Positions 6,977-16,083 of a DNA stretch of 64,000 nt are shown one piece after another. Within the stretch, counting starts at the first letter, position 1. Every line of letters begins with the position of its first letter. Made by a program: the position numbers and the translations under genes. Where the stretch lies: NCBI GenBank assembly GCA_965224795.1, contig CBDDAE010000002.1:620001-684000 (forward strand). The letters are read 5' to 3'. The notes beneath the pieces were generated by a model. That model did not search any database, was not told where the DNA came from, and saw only the letters and a list, made by a program, of their open reading frames with translations. The DNA comes from NVTR01 sp036480115. GTDB lineage: Bacteria > Pseudomonadota > Alphaproteobacteria > Rhodobacterales > Rhodobacteraceae.

Positions 6977-7732
6977 TCACATCATCAGCGCCTTGCTCAC
7001 TAGCGCAGCTTTGTCCGCGTCCCCTGCCACCTCAACACCCCGCCCACCCAATGCGGCGCGCAGGTCGGCTTCGGATAGCGCCCCAATCGCGTCCTCGGTC
7101 ATGGCGCGCAGGTTGATTTTGCGCACAACAGGCGGGTTTAGGGCTCCGAATACGCTGTCACTGGTAAAGTTGAACTCTGCCTCATACTTAGCCATGAAAT
7201 GGCTCAGAAACGTGTTGATGGCGACCCGCACGCGTGCATCGTCGGTCATCTGAGCGGCGCTTGCGTCCAGTGTCTGCAGCATCAGTTTGGACCAGCGCTG
7301 TGCACCTTTCGCATTCATCAGCGCCATGGCGTTATGGGTGTGGTGAAAGTTCAGCCGGTATTCGGCGCCGTGATAGGCGGGGCCTGCGCCCATTACATCC
7401 AGCCACATGCCGGTTTGGGTGTTGATGTGGTGCTGGATCGGGCCGACGCGGGCGAAAACCGAGGTAAACCAGTCTTCATCGGCAAAAACCCGGCCGTAAA
7501 AATCAGTGATGATGGCCATGATCCGATCCTGCCCCAGCACGGAAAACAACTGCCAGAACTGGATCGGCTGGGCGGGGTCATTGGGGGCATCAAGGGAAAT
7601 AATATCGGCCATGCGCGCGGCGTCGGGCGGCAGGATTTCACGTTCAATGGCGGCATAGATGTAGTCGCGCATGATACTCTCGGTCATGTAGCCATGGCCT
7701 GTGGGGTAGTTTGGGTATGTGTGATTTGTCAT
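6977..7732 (-). CDS. Globin-like protein with C-terminal extension
   Basis: A 251-residue protein. Residues about 55-170 have the layout of a truncated-type globin: IITDFYGRVFADEDWFTSVF (helices A/B), GPIQHHINTQTGMWLDVMGA (helix E region), then YRLNFHHTHNAMALMNAKGA with a candidate proximal His, and a G/H helix region. Such globins bind O2 or NO. The first 45 residues and the last 40 are extra; the tail LSEADLRAALGGRGVEVAGD resembles a SAP/LEM-like helix-extended-loop-helix motif. No FNR or NsrR box was found upstream. The globin call is reasonably firm, the extension call weak. Confidence 0.7.
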   Translation of the reverse strand: MTNHTYPNYPTGHGYMTESIMRDYIYAAIEREILPPDAARMADIISLDAPNDPAQPIQFWQLFSVLGQDRIMAIITDFYGRVFADEDWFTSVFARVGPIQHHINTQTGMWLDVMGAGPAYHGAEYRLNFHHTHNAMALMNAKGAQRWSKLMLQTLDASAAQMTDDARVRVAINTFLSHFMAKYEAEFNFTSDSVFGALNPPVVRKINLRAMTEDAIGALSEADLRAALGGRGVEVAGDADKAALVSKALMM

Positions 7733-7950
7733 GGTCCCGTCCTTTCACGGTGCTTGTTGGGCGGAGTCTTGGCCGCTTAAATCAGCTGAGCTTTGTTACT
7801 AGGGGGTGCGTTGGTCACATTTCAAGCGGGCGGCGCAATTCAGTTGGCCGATTGCGTGCACTGGGCCGCACGTCACATTGCTGCGAGCCCCGTTCCCACG
7901 CGCCCCTTTCTCGGTTAATCTGCGCCCACATAATCAAAGGTATCTACCCC

Positions 7951-8274
7951 ATGTCCGGCAATGCAATGGAAGAAGGTCTGATCCTTCAGATCCACAATCC
8001 TTCCCATCTGGACCCGTCGCGTATCGGGTTTTTAGCCGGGGCGCTTAGCGGCTTTGTAAGCCTTGGCGGTATAACCGTTGTTTTGCCAAACCTGCCGCGG
8101 ATACTGGCGGTATACATGGCTTTGGCGGTGGTAGCGGCCGTTGGTAGCCTGGTGACACGTCGGATCAGCGCCAAACGCCAGCAGCAAAAGGTTGACGCAA
8201 TGATTGCGGCGCGGGCCATGCAACAGGCGGAAACCGATCGACAGATATCGGAGATGAACCGTGGGCCAGCCTAA
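7951..8274 (+). CDS. Small membrane protein of unknown function
   Basis: A 107-residue protein starting at ATG 7951 (MSGNAMEEGLILQI); open frame further upstream has no protein-like character. Two hydrophobic segments (about 25-45 and 50-67) are followed by a basic, helical, Gln-rich cytosolic tail (RRISAKRQQQKVDAMIAARA). No family is recognised. Its stop codon shares the CTAA tetranucleotide at 8271-8274 with the convergent amidohydrolase gene. Confidence 0.6.
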   Translation: MSGNAMEEGLILQIHNPSHLDPSRIGFLAGALSGFVSLGGITVVLPNLPRILAVYMALAVVAAVGSLVTRRISAKRQQQKVDAMIAARAMQQAETDRQISEMNRGPA

Positions 8275-9419
8275 GAGCTGTTGACCGGGTGCCACCATTT
8301 GCCTGCTATGACCACGCCTTCGGACATGATGCGTTGCTGGCCGGTCATCACCTCGCCCAAAACATCCACATAGTCATGGGGCCCGTCCTGAACCGACAGG
8401 ATCGTCGCGTCGCCGGGGGAGCCGGGTTTTAGGGTGCCCAACTCGGGGCGTTTCATGGCCATGGCGGCGTTTACAGTGGTCATGCGGATTATTTCAGGCA
8501 GTTCTACCCCCATGCACAGGAATTTGGACATTGTTGTCACCAGATCAAAGGCGGGGCCGTTGATGCAAAGTTGATGCACGTCAGATGATATCGTGTCGGG
8601 CAAAAAGCCGTTGGCCAGCATGGCGCGGGCGGTTTTGAAGGCGAACGATCCCATGCCGTGGCCCACATCAAACAGCACACCGCGTTTGCGTGCATCCAGC
8701 ACCGCCTGTTTGACAGTACCTTGCGCTGTGGCAGGCGAGTTAGGGAACGGACGAAAGCAGTGGGTTAGCACGTCGCCCGGGCGCAGGGCGTCGATCACCG
8801 CTTCATAGGACGGTGGGGGTTCATCGATATGCGCCATCAGCGGCAGGCCGGTTTCCTGGGCCACCTGCATGGCATATTCAAACGGGGCCATGCCCAGATC
8901 GCCCGAGGCATGGCGGCCTACACGCACCTTTATGCCCACGATCACATCGCGGTTGGCGTCGGCAACGGCGGCGGCTTCGCGTGGGGCCATCAGGCGGATA
9001 TCTTCGCTTTCGCCCACATGGACGTTTTGCCCGAAACCGTAAATGCCGGCGAAGGAAACATGCAGATAGACCAGAATGCGCACATCTGAGGGTTCGATCA
9101 CATGGGCGCGAAAGCCGGCGAAATTTCCGGGGCCGGTGGAACCGGTGTCAACGGCGGTAGTGACGCCTGATGTGCGGCAATAGTCTTGGGCGTCAATGCC
9201 AAGCGAGGTGCCGCCCCAATAGACATGGGTGTGCAGATCAATCAGCCCCGGGGTGACGATCTGGCCAGTGACATCGCGGGTTTGTGTGGCTTTGCCGGGT
9301 TTGAGACCCTGCCCCACTGTTGTAACGACCCCATCGGAAAAACCAACATCGGCGGTTTCATCCAGCCCCTGGGACGGGTCGATCACCCGGCCGCCCTGAA
9401 GGATCAGGTCATAGCTCAT
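8271..9419 (-). CDS. Amidohydrolase / deacetylase family metallohydrolase
   Basis: A 382-residue metal-dependent hydrolase of the dihydroorotase-like amidohydrolase superfamily. The N-terminal composite sheet leads into VTPGLIDLHTHVYWGG (metal-binding HxH), with later ligands in LMAHIDEP, LTHCFRPF and SSDVHQL, and the C-terminal LKPGSPGDATIL of this superfamily. The sequence resembles the EF_0837/AHA_3915 deacetylase group; the substrate is not known. Its ATG overlaps the M48 protease stop by ATGA (9416-9419), so the two form an operon with the protease gene first. Confidence 0.88.
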   Translation of the reverse strand: MSYDLILQGGRVIDPSQGLDETADVGFSDGVVTTVGQGLKPGKATQTRDVTGQIVTPGLIDLHTHVYWGGTSLGIDAQDYCRTSGVTTAVDTGSTGPGNFAGFRAHVIEPSDVRILVYLHVSFAGIYGFGQNVHVGESEDIRLMAPREAAAVADANRDVIVGIKVRVGRHASGDLGMAPFEYAMQVAQETGLPLMAHIDEPPPSYEAVIDALRPGDVLTHCFRPFPNSPATAQGTVKQAVLDARKRGVLFDVGHGMGSFAFKTARAMLANGFLPDTISSDVHQLCINGPAFDLVTTMSKFLCMGVELPEIIRMTTVNAAMAMKRPELGTLKPGSPGDATILSVQDGPHDYVDVLGEVMTGQQRIMSEGVVIAGKWWHPVNSS

Positions 9420-10111
9420 CTCAGGTTATCCATGGCTTGTCGAACCGTGGCAATGCGCGCGCCGTTTGGCGGGTGGGTGCCAAGAAACTGATCACCGGGG
9501 TCCGGGATGCGGGTGAAAAACAGCGCACCATCCAGCGGATCATACCCGGCGCGAAAGGCGATTTCGGTGCCAAGGCGATCTGCCTCAAGCTCAAAATCCT
9601 TGGAATAGGTGCGCGCGCCGACGGTGCCGCCGATGTTTTGCGCAAGGTCCACATCGGTTGCCGAGCCCCCGGCCAATGTGGCCAATAAGCCCCCCAGCAC
9701 CGCGCCGGCAAGGGCCGTGTCGCGGGTTTTGGTGAGGTGACCAAGCACATGGTGCGCGGTTTCATGGCCCAACACGAAGGCCAGTTCATCATTGTTATGG
9801 GCCTGATTGATCAGCGCGGTGGTAAAGCCGATTTCGGGGCGACCTTGGGCATCAAGGGTTTGATAGGCGTTTGGCGGCTGACCGGCGCGGCTGTCGACGA
9901 AAATGCGAAAATCGCAATTGCTGTTTGGCGCGCGCTGGCGGCAGATTTGTTCAGCCAAGGGTTCAATGCGCCGGGCCACGGTGGCAAAACTGACCGGCCC
10001 GCGCCCGGCGCTGATGGCCTGGCCAGCCACCGGTGTGACCTGGGCTGACGGAATGATGGTTTCACAGCCAGCCAGAACCACGGCGGCAATAAGTTTGAAA
10101 ACGATACGCAC
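9416..10111 (-). CDS. M48-family metalloprotease, probable lipoprotein
   Basis: A 231-residue protein with an N-terminal signal ending in a lipobox-like VLAGC (Cys16), so it is probably anchored in the membrane facing the periplasm. The zinc site HETAHH (HExxH) follows DELAFVLG, and the third-ligand Glu lies in FELEADRLG, as in M48/Ste24-like proteases. A glycine/alanine-rich helix between them (LAGAVLGGLLATLAGG) is usual for the periplasmic M48 group. It overlaps the downstream amidohydrolase gene by four bases. Confidence 0.88.
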   Translation of the reverse strand: MRIVFKLIAAVVLAGCETIIPSAQVTPVAGQAISAGRGPVSFATVARRIEPLAEQICRQRAPNSNCDFRIFVDSRAGQPPNAYQTLDAQGRPEIGFTTALINQAHNNDELAFVLGHETAHHVLGHLTKTRDTALAGAVLGGLLATLAGGSATDVDLAQNIGGTVGARTYSKDFELEADRLGTEIAFRAGYDPLDGALFFTRIPDPGDQFLGTHPPNGARIATVRQAMDNLR

Positions 10112-10207
10112 TGAATGCTCCTGCTCTTTTTTGCCGTTAGACTAACAGCCTTGGCCATGACCACCAGCTCAATTGCGCGCGCGTGCCCGCTGCCCTAGGC
10201 TGGGGGT

Positions 10208-10447
10208 ATGTTTACCATAGAACACGAATTTGACGCCACCATCGTTACGCTGGTGGATGAAGGCGCAGCACCGCTGAAGGAAGACCTGATCATCCACGGG
10301 TTTGATGATTGCGTCACGGTTGAGCAATATGACCCGCGCACGGATCGGGTAAATACGGTCACCCTGTCCATGGCGCAGTTGCGCGATCTGGGGGCAGCAC
10401 TGGACCTGCCGGAAGGGGTTTATCAACTGCGCACCCCTGAACGCTAG
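10208..10447 (+). CDS. Small conserved hypothetical protein
   Basis: A 79-residue acidic protein (MFTIEHEFDATIVTLVDEGA) with alternating beta strands, preceded by a GGGGG ribosome-binding site. It has the look of the small soluble proteins common in Rhodobacterales, but I cannot name a family. Its TAG stop lies in CTAG (10444-10447), shared with the convergent transporter. The opposite-strand frame over the same bases looks like a shadow. Confidence 0.7.
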   Translation: MFTIEHEFDATIVTLVDEGAAPLKEDLIIHGFDDCVTVEQYDPRTDRVNTVTLSMAQLRDLGAALDLPEGVYQLRTPER

Positions 10448-11295
10448 CGGGGTTTTAGCTGCAACAGTTGCGAGCCGAGCACCGCTAGCAGGACGATTGT
10501 GCCACCGATTATGGTTGGCATACCGGGCAGTTGCGACAGGATCAAAAAAGCCCAGAGCGGGGCAAAGGGAACTTCAAGACTGGATAAAAGCGCTGTTTCT
10601 GCTGATGGCAATCGGCGCGCGCCCTCTGCCAAGGTGACCGAAGCCACGGCGAACACCAGCCCGAACAGGATCAGCACCTGCATTTCATGGGCTGGGGCGG
10701 CGAAGGGATCACCAAACAGCATAGCAACCGGCAACAGAAACAGCGACGATACCGCTGCGGGTAAGGCGGCCGTGGTGTCAGGCCAGCGCCGGTACACTAC
10801 CATGATCCCGGCCAGCATCAGCGTCATCCACAACGCCAGCATATCGCCAATCAAGCGACCGCTGCCAAGCGAGCCTGACACGATGACCATGACCCCGACA
10901 AAGGCGAACAAGCTGGCCACCAGCACCAGCCGCGAGGCCCGTTCACGGATAAACAGCCACGCCAGCGCCGCTGTGAACAGTGGTGCGCTGGCGTAAATCA
11001 GCGCTACATTGGCGATGCTGGTCAGTTTGAAAGCCGGGATAAAGGCCGCGGTGCCCAGGGCGCTTAACACTACGACCAGCACGGCGGGTCCACCAAACAG
11101 TGCTATTTCCCGACGCAAATGGCCACGGTAGATCATATAGCCAAAGGTAAATCCTGCCGCTGCCAATCCGCGCCAAAAGATCACCCCCCAGGCCGCTGTT
11201 GTGACACCCTTGGTAAACACACCGGCGGTGCTGAAAACCAAAGCCGATACCACAACTAAGATTACGCCTGACAGGTGGCGGTGATTGTCCTGCAT
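10444..11295 (-). CDS. DMT-superfamily transporter (EamA domains)
   Basis: A 283-residue inner-membrane protein with ten predicted TM helices in two EamA repeats, as in drug/metabolite exporters; the first repeat contains FSTAGVFTKGVTTAAWGVIF and the pattern VALIYASAPLFTAALAWLFI. The start at ATG 11295 is supported by AGAGGAT seven bases upstream; the frame extends to 11355 without support. The exported substrate is unknown. It is divergent from the WYL regulator, which may control it (inference). Confidence 0.85.
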   Translation of the reverse strand: MQDNHRHLSGVILVVVSALVFSTAGVFTKGVTTAAWGVIFWRGLAAAGFTFGYMIYRGHLRREIALFGGPAVLVVVLSALGTAAFIPAFKLTSIANVALIYASAPLFTAALAWLFIRERASRLVLVASLFAFVGVMVIVSGSLGSGRLIGDMLALWMTLMLAGIMVVYRRWPDTTAALPAAVSSLFLLPVAMLFGDPFAAPAHEMQVLILFGLVFAVASVTLAEGARRLPSAETALLSSLEVPFAPLWAFLILSQLPGMPTIIGGTIVLLAVLGSQLLQLKPR

Positions 11296-11388
11296 TTTTG
11301 ATCCTCTGGAATTTTTCAAATACCTAGCCACCCCCTGCTGACACCGGGGTGGCAACAGTGTTTAAGGGCATGCAAACGGGGGAAAGAA

Positions 11389-12069
11389 ATGCGCCGAACC
11401 GACAGATTGTTTGAGGTCATCCAGATACTGCGCAGTGCACCCGCCCCGCTGATCGCCGCTGATATTGCCGATCAATTGGAAGTGTCCAAACGCACCATCT
11501 ACCGCGACATCGCCGCGCTTCAGGCCATGCGCACGCCGATTTCGGGGGAACCGGGGGTGGGCTATATCATCCGCAAATCCTACGATCTGCCGCCGATCAA
11601 TTTTGATGCCGAAGAAGCTGAGGCGATCACCGTTGGTCTGGCAATGATCGCGCGCACCGGTGATGCCGGGCTTTGGGAAGCGTCGCGCCGGGCGGCGCGC
11701 AAATTAGGCGATGCGGCCCCGGCCAGTGATATTTCTGTTGCCTCGGCCTGGGGTGCGCCCCGATCTGACAGCGTTGATCCGGTGGCGCTGCGGGGTGCGA
11801 TACGCAATGAAAATAAGCTGCACATTGGCTATTGTAATGCGGACCAGAAAATCACCGACCGCGTGATCTGGCCACTGGTGATCATATATTATGCGCAGGC
11901 CACTGTACTGGTCGGCCATTGTGAATTACGGCAAGGTTTTCGCCATTTTCGTCTGGATCGGATTACATCCTTTGACGTACTGGACAGCCGGTTTGCCGAC
12001 CAAGGGGAAAGCCTGCGCCAGCAGTGGCAGCAAACCATAATGCCCCAAAGCGTGACAGCGCCGGGGTGA
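11389..12069 (+). CDS. HTH / WYL-domain transcriptional regulator (YafY family)
   Basis: A 226-residue regulator. An N-terminal HTH_11 domain (RRTDRLFEVIQILRSAPAPL, ISKRTIYRDI-type recognition helix at VSKRTIYRDIAAL) is followed by a WYL ligand-sensing domain (IGYCNADQKITDRVIWPLVI and FRHFRLDRI). WYL regulators commonly repress neighbouring genes. It starts 93 bp from the divergent DMT transporter gene, a likely target. The start ATG follows GGGGGAAAG. Confidence 0.9.
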   Translation: MRRTDRLFEVIQILRSAPAPLIAADIADQLEVSKRTIYRDIAALQAMRTPISGEPGVGYIIRKSYDLPPINFDAEEAEAITVGLAMIARTGDAGLWEASRRAARKLGDAAPASDISVASAWGAPRSDSVDPVALRGAIRNENKLHIGYCNADQKITDRVIWPLVIIYYAQATVLVGHCELRQGFRHFRLDRITSFDVLDSRFADQGESLRQQWQQTIMPQSVTAPG

Positions 12070-12090
12070 CAAAAAGTCACCGCTTTACTT

Positions 12091-12109
12091 GCGAATGATT
12101 ATCAATTAC
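12091..12109 (+). promoter_or_regulatory. Fur/Mur-box-like operator before ZIP transporter
   Basis: GCGAATGATTATCAATTAC matches the Fur consensus GATAATGATAATCATTATC at 13 of 19 positions, with an unbroken core AATGAT and ATCA. It lies about 40 bases before ATG 12148 of a ZIP-family metal transporter. In Rhodobacterales the Fur homologue often acts as Mur, sensing manganese, so metal-dependent repression is a reasonable inference. Confidence 0.5.
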
Positions 12110-12147
12110 TTCTCATGGAAAGCCAAATTTATCGCATAGGAATTCCC

Positions 12148-12933
12148 ATGATCGAAAATATGTCCCCTATCATGCTTGGCTTTCTGGGCAGTCTTATCGC
12201 CGGTTTGATGACGGCCGTTGGTGCGATCCCGGTTTTGTTCGGCAAAACCCCAAGTCGCAGAACCCGTGACATATCTTTGGGCTTTGCCGCTGGCGTGATG
12301 CTGTCGGCGTCATTCTTTTCGCTGATCATTCCGGCCCTTGATGCCGCTGGCATTCGATACGGAGAAGGCATTACCCCGCCGCTGATCGTTTGCGCTGCCA
12401 TACTGGTGGGCATGGGCGTGGTGGCTGTGCTGAACGAAGTTTTACCACATGAGCATTTTTCGACCGGGCGTGAAGGCCCGGCATCGGATTCCCTGCGTCG
12501 TATCTGGCTGTTCATCATCGCCATCACCATCCACAACCTGCCCGAAGGCCTGGCTGTGGGTGTTGGCTTTGGCGCTGGCGGATTTGACGGTGGTTTCCCG
12601 ATCGCGCTTGGCATCGGCTTGCAAAACGCGCCCGAAGGATTGGCGGTGGCTGTGGCCTTGCTAGGTGAAGGTTACACTGCAAAAAAATCATTTGTAATAG
12701 CCATGTTAACCGGCCTTGTTGAACCTGTTACCGGCTTGCTTGGCGCCGCTGTTATTGTCATTGCTGAACCGCTTTTACCCTGGGGCCTGGCCTTTGCCGC
12801 CGGTGCCATGCTTTATGTTATCAGCCACGAAATTATCCCGGAAACCCACCGAGAGGGTCATCAGAATCAAGCCACCATGGGGCTGGCCATTGGGCTGGTG
12901 CTGATGCTGTTTCTGGATGTGTATCTGGGGTAG
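12148..12933 (+). CDS. ZIP-family divalent metal transporter
   Basis: A 261-residue inner-membrane protein with eight predicted TM helices. TM4 carries HNLPEGLAVGVGFGAG and TM5 carries LGIGLQNAPEGLAVA, the paired His/Asn/Glu metal-site motifs of the ZupT branch of the ZIP family, which imports Zn, Fe or Mn. An HEHF segment sits in the cytosolic loop. ATG 12148 (AGGAA upstream) is preferred over ATG 12115, because the latter abuts a Fur-like box. The box suggests control by metal availability. Confidence 0.9.
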   Translation: MIENMSPIMLGFLGSLIAGLMTAVGAIPVLFGKTPSRRTRDISLGFAAGVMLSASFFSLIIPALDAAGIRYGEGITPPLIVCAAILVGMGVVAVLNEVLPHEHFSTGREGPASDSLRRIWLFIIAITIHNLPEGLAVGVGFGAGGFDGGFPIALGIGLQNAPEGLAVAVALLGEGYTAKKSFVIAMLTGLVEPVTGLLGAAVIVIAEPLLPWGLAFAAGAMLYVISHEIIPETHREGHQNQATMGLAIGLVLMLFLDVYLG

Positions 12934-12968
12934 CTTTCCCCGGTTGGTGCTAACTGCTAGGTCATCCT

Positions 12969-14174
12969 ATGACCAGCCTGCCAACAGCTTTGCGTAACGC
13001 GCCACTGCGCCGGTTAATGGCGTCGCAAATTCCAGCGGATTTTGCGGATTGGCTGGATTTTGTTGCCATCGGCGCTTTGCTGGCCTTTGGCTGGAACGCC
13101 GAGCCGCTGGCCTTTGCCTATGTCGCCGCCGCTGTTGGGCTGCCCTATGTTATTGTCGGCCCGATTGCGGGGGCGGTTGTGGATCGTGCCAACATTCGCA
13201 CCGTCCTGATTGTCAGCAATGTCGGGCGCGCGTTTGCCACCGCTTGCCTGTTTCTTGCCACCAACCTGCCAACCCTGATGCTGATCGTTGCCGTTCGCAG
13301 CAGTGTTGATGCGTACTATTCCCCGGCAAAACAGGCGGCCATTCAATCACTTGTCCCGCCGGATGAACGCCAGGCAGCAAACGGCATATCGCACGGCATC
13401 AATCAGGCCTCTAAAATCGCGGCCCCTGCCCTGGGTGGTGTGCTGCTGGCATTTCTGGCCCCCGGACCGATTTTTCTGATCAATGCTGTTGTGTCGCTTT
13501 TGGCGGCGGTGATCCTGTTTGGAATGCCGGTAATTACGCGCGATATGGGGGTGGATAACGCCGGCCCATCCATCTTTAGTTCGATCAAAGAAGGCTACCA
13601 AACGGTCGCCGGTTCGCCGGTACTGCGTGGGGCTTTGTTGGTCATGGCGCTGGGATATTTTACGGTATTTTTCTATGACACCTTGATCGCGCCACTGATC
13701 CGTGGCTATGGCTTTGACCAAAATACATTCTCCATGGCCATTGCCGCCGTGGGTTTTGGCGGTGTCTTAGGCGCGATCTGGCTAAGCATCGGTAAAGACA
13801 AGAAACGCCCATTTATCTGGGTGGCCGTCGGCTCTGGTATTTCCGGCGCCATGGCCATGGTTCTGGGGATCACGCAAATTGGCGGCTATCCGGTTGGTGT
13901 TGCTACTATCATCGGGCTGTTCGCCGTTCTGGGCTTTTCCAGTGCAATTGTCGTGGTGCCAATCCGCACGATCATTCAAAATGAAACGCCGCCGGAAAAA
14001 ATTGCCCGGGTCAGCGCTATGGGCGAGGCCGCGAACACCACCGCCCTGCTTGTTGCACCCTTCATTGGCGCTGCGATTGCCACTGTAACTTCGGTTGGGG
14101 CGGTGTTTGTCCTTGGCGGGGTGATGTTGGTGGCGATTGCGGGTTATGCAATCAAACTTCACCGGCAGATGTGA
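12969..14174 (+). CDS. MFS transporter
   Basis: A 401-residue protein with about twelve TM helices and the MFS loop motif region VVDRANIRTVLIVSN between TM2 and TM3. The order of helices and the lack of large loops resemble MFS_3/enterobactin-exporter-like (EntS) and macrolide efflux permeases, which are proton-driven exporters. The substrate is unknown. It begins 35 bp after the ZIP gene and may be cotranscribed with it. Confidence 0.85.
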   Translation: MTSLPTALRNAPLRRLMASQIPADFADWLDFVAIGALLAFGWNAEPLAFAYVAAAVGLPYVIVGPIAGAVVDRANIRTVLIVSNVGRAFATACLFLATNLPTLMLIVAVRSSVDAYYSPAKQAAIQSLVPPDERQAANGISHGINQASKIAAPALGGVLLAFLAPGPIFLINAVVSLLAAVILFGMPVITRDMGVDNAGPSIFSSIKEGYQTVAGSPVLRGALLVMALGYFTVFFYDTLIAPLIRGYGFDQNTFSMAIAAVGFGGVLGAIWLSIGKDKKRPFIWVAVGSGISGAMAMVLGITQIGGYPVGVATIIGLFAVLGFSSAIVVVPIRTIIQNETPPEKIARVSAMGEAANTTALLVAPFIGAAIATVTSVGAVFVLGGVMLVAIAGYAIKLHRQM

Positions 14175-14251
14175 TTAGCCGCCGTTTTCCCTACAGGTTT
14201 ATCTGGACGCCTGAGCCGGTTTAGGCAAAACTTGGCCAAAGGGAGCGTATC

Positions 14252-15361
14252 ATGGGCACAGGATTTTTCTGGGATGAGCAATGCTTTTGGCATGGTGGTG
14301 GCAACTATGCCGGGATGCTGCCTGTTGGTGGGCTGGTGCAGCCGATGCAGGGCGGGTTGCCGGAAAATCCGGAAACCAAGCGTCGGTTAAAAAACCTGAT
14401 GGATGTCACGGGTTTGTCAGGCGATCTTAATCTCAGCGGCGCTGAACCCGCGACCAAAGGCGATCTGTTGCGCGTGCATCCGGCATCCTATTTGGAGGCT
14501 TTCAAAGCCCTGTCCGATGCGGATGGCGGTGAATTGGGCCGGCGCGCGCCGTTTGGCCCCGGTGGCTATGACATCGCCGCACTGTCGGCCGGGCTTGTCA
14601 CCGGCGCACTGACGTCGGTACTGACCGGGCAAAACCGCAACGCCTATGCGCTTTCGCGGCCCCCGGGGCACCATTGCCTGCCTGACATGCCAAACGGGTT
14701 TTGCCTGTTGGCCAATATCGCCATTGCCATTCGTACTGCCCAGTCGGCCAAACACTGCACGCGGGTGGCGGTGCTGGACTGGGACGTGCACCATGGCAAT
14801 GGAACTGAGGCGATTTTTTATGAAGATGCGGATGTGCTGACCATTTCGATTCATCAGGAGCGCAACTACCCGATGGATACTGGCGACGCCAATGACACTG
14901 GCACCGGCAAAGGTGTGGGTGCGAACATGAACATCCCGCTGCCACCGGGGTCGGGCCATGCCAGCTATTTGCAGGCCTTTGAACGTCTGGTTGCCCCGGC
15001 CCTGCGCCGCTTTCGCCCAGACGTGATACTGGTTGCCTGCGGCTTTGATGCCGCGGCAATTGATCCGCTGGGGCGGATGCTGGCCACTGCCGAGACATTC
15101 AAAGAAATGACGGCCAAAACAATGGCGCTGGCCGATGAACTGTGTGGCGGTAAACTGGTTCTGGCCCATGAGGGCGGCTATTCCGAGGTTTACGTACCAT
15201 TTTGCGGCCACGGCGTGCTGCAAACCCTGTCCGGCAGCAACATCACCGCCCCTGATCCCTTTGCCGACACCTTCAATCTGCGCCAGCCCGGTCCGGATTT
15301 CCAGCGCTACCAAACATCTGTCATCGACGCTCTGGCCAGTAATTTCGCCGACCTTCTTTAG
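14252..15361 (+). CDS. Histone deacetylase-family (class II-like) hydrolase
   Basis: A 369-residue zinc hydrolase of the arginase/deacetylase fold. Visible motifs are SRPPGHH (catalytic His pair), LDWDVHHGNGTEAIF (metal-binding Asp and His), VACGFDAAAIDPLG (third metal ligand) and LAHEGGYSE. Bacterial members deacetylate polyamines or other acetylated amines (APAH/HDAH type) rather than histones; the precise substrate is not decided here. A good GGGAG site precedes the ATG. A short dispersed repeat starts immediately after the stop codon. Confidence 0.9.
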   Translation: MGTGFFWDEQCFWHGGGNYAGMLPVGGLVQPMQGGLPENPETKRRLKNLMDVTGLSGDLNLSGAEPATKGDLLRVHPASYLEAFKALSDADGGELGRRAPFGPGGYDIAALSAGLVTGALTSVLTGQNRNAYALSRPPGHHCLPDMPNGFCLLANIAIAIRTAQSAKHCTRVAVLDWDVHHGNGTEAIFYEDADVLTISIHQERNYPMDTGDANDTGTGKGVGANMNIPLPPGSGHASYLQAFERLVAPALRRFRPDVILVACGFDAAAIDPLGRMLATAETFKEMTAKTMALADELCGGKLVLAHEGGYSEVYVPFCGHGVLQTLSGSNITAPDPFADTFNLRQPGPDFQRYQTSVIDALASNFADLL

Positions 15362-15413
15362 CTTCTTCTTTTCACAAATATCCCCGCCGGAGGCATCCGC
15401 CCGGCACGGGCTA
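15361..15413. repeat. Short dispersed intergenic repeat, copy A
   Basis: The stretch starting TTCTTCTTTTCACAAATA and continuing CCCCGCCGGAGGCATCCGCCCG then GGGCTA closely resembles 50383-50433. Both copies lie in intergenic DNA just outside coding ends. It contains a GGAGGC core flanked by CCGCC/GCCCG. It is likely a chromosomal repeat family, since it encodes nothing. Confidence 0.55.
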
Positions 15414-15504
15414 ATCTTATGCTGCCGTCAGGCAGCTCCATTCATCACCTGCCCCTTGAACACCCTCGCCAAAACCCCGACATGGGGCCAAAGGATACCA
15501 ACAC

Positions 15505-16083
15505 ATGCCCGACGCCAATACCGCCGCCCTGGAATTCTTGCAAAGCCGCCGATCCCGCCCGGCCAAAACACTGGGCGCGCCGGTGCCCGACCGGGCGCAG
15601 CTGACACCGATCCTGACCGCCGCCGCCCGTAGCCCGGATCATGGCAAACTGGAACCCTGGCGCTTTATTGTCCTGTCGCAACCGGCCCTTAAACGGTTGG
15701 CCAGTTTGGCCCGCACGCGCGGTCAGGCGCTGAAAATTGAACCCGACAAACTGATCAAAGGCGTGGCCCAGTATGAAACCGAAGCAATGGCCATTGCGGT
15801 TATTGCCAGCCCGGTTCCGTCAGACAAAATTCCGTTGATTGAGCAGCTTTATTCGGCAGGCGCGGTTTGCCTGTCCCTGCTAAACGCCGCGCTGGCCTCT
15901 GGCTGGGGTGCAAACTGGCTAAGCGGCTGGGCCAGTCATGACCGGGAATTCATGGCGCAGGGCCTTGGCCTTTCGCCAAGCGAAACCGTGGCCGGGTTGA
16001 TTTTCATCGGCACCCAAACCAGCCCACCGCCCGAGCGCCCGCGCCCGGATATTGATCGTATCACAACCTGGGTTTTCCAGTGA
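15505..16083 (+). CDS. Nitroreductase-family protein
   Basis: A 192-residue FMN-dependent oxidoreductase of the YdjA-like nitroreductase branch: LQSRRSRPAK at the N-terminus (FMN phosphate contacts), ARSPDHGKLEPWRF, and a C-terminal VAGLIFIGT strand with a PRPD tail. Short members of this group are dimeric NAD(P)H oxidases with poorly known substrates. AAAGGA lies upstream of the ATG. The stop overlaps the next gene's GTG start as GTGA. Confidence 0.9.
   Translation: MPDANTAALEFLQSRRSRPAKTLGAPVPDRAQLTPILTAAARSPDHGKLEPWRFIVLSQPALKRLASLARTRGQALKIEPDKLIKGVAQYETEAMAIAVIASPVPSDKIPLIEQLYSAGAVCLSLLNAALASGWGANWLSGWASHDREFMAQGLGLSPSETVAGLIFIGTQTSPPPERPRPDIDRITTWVFQ

Noticed and set aside
14417..15313. 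298-codon frame antisense to the HDAC-family gene
   Set aside because: Shadow frame; the + strand protein carries all deacetylase motifs.
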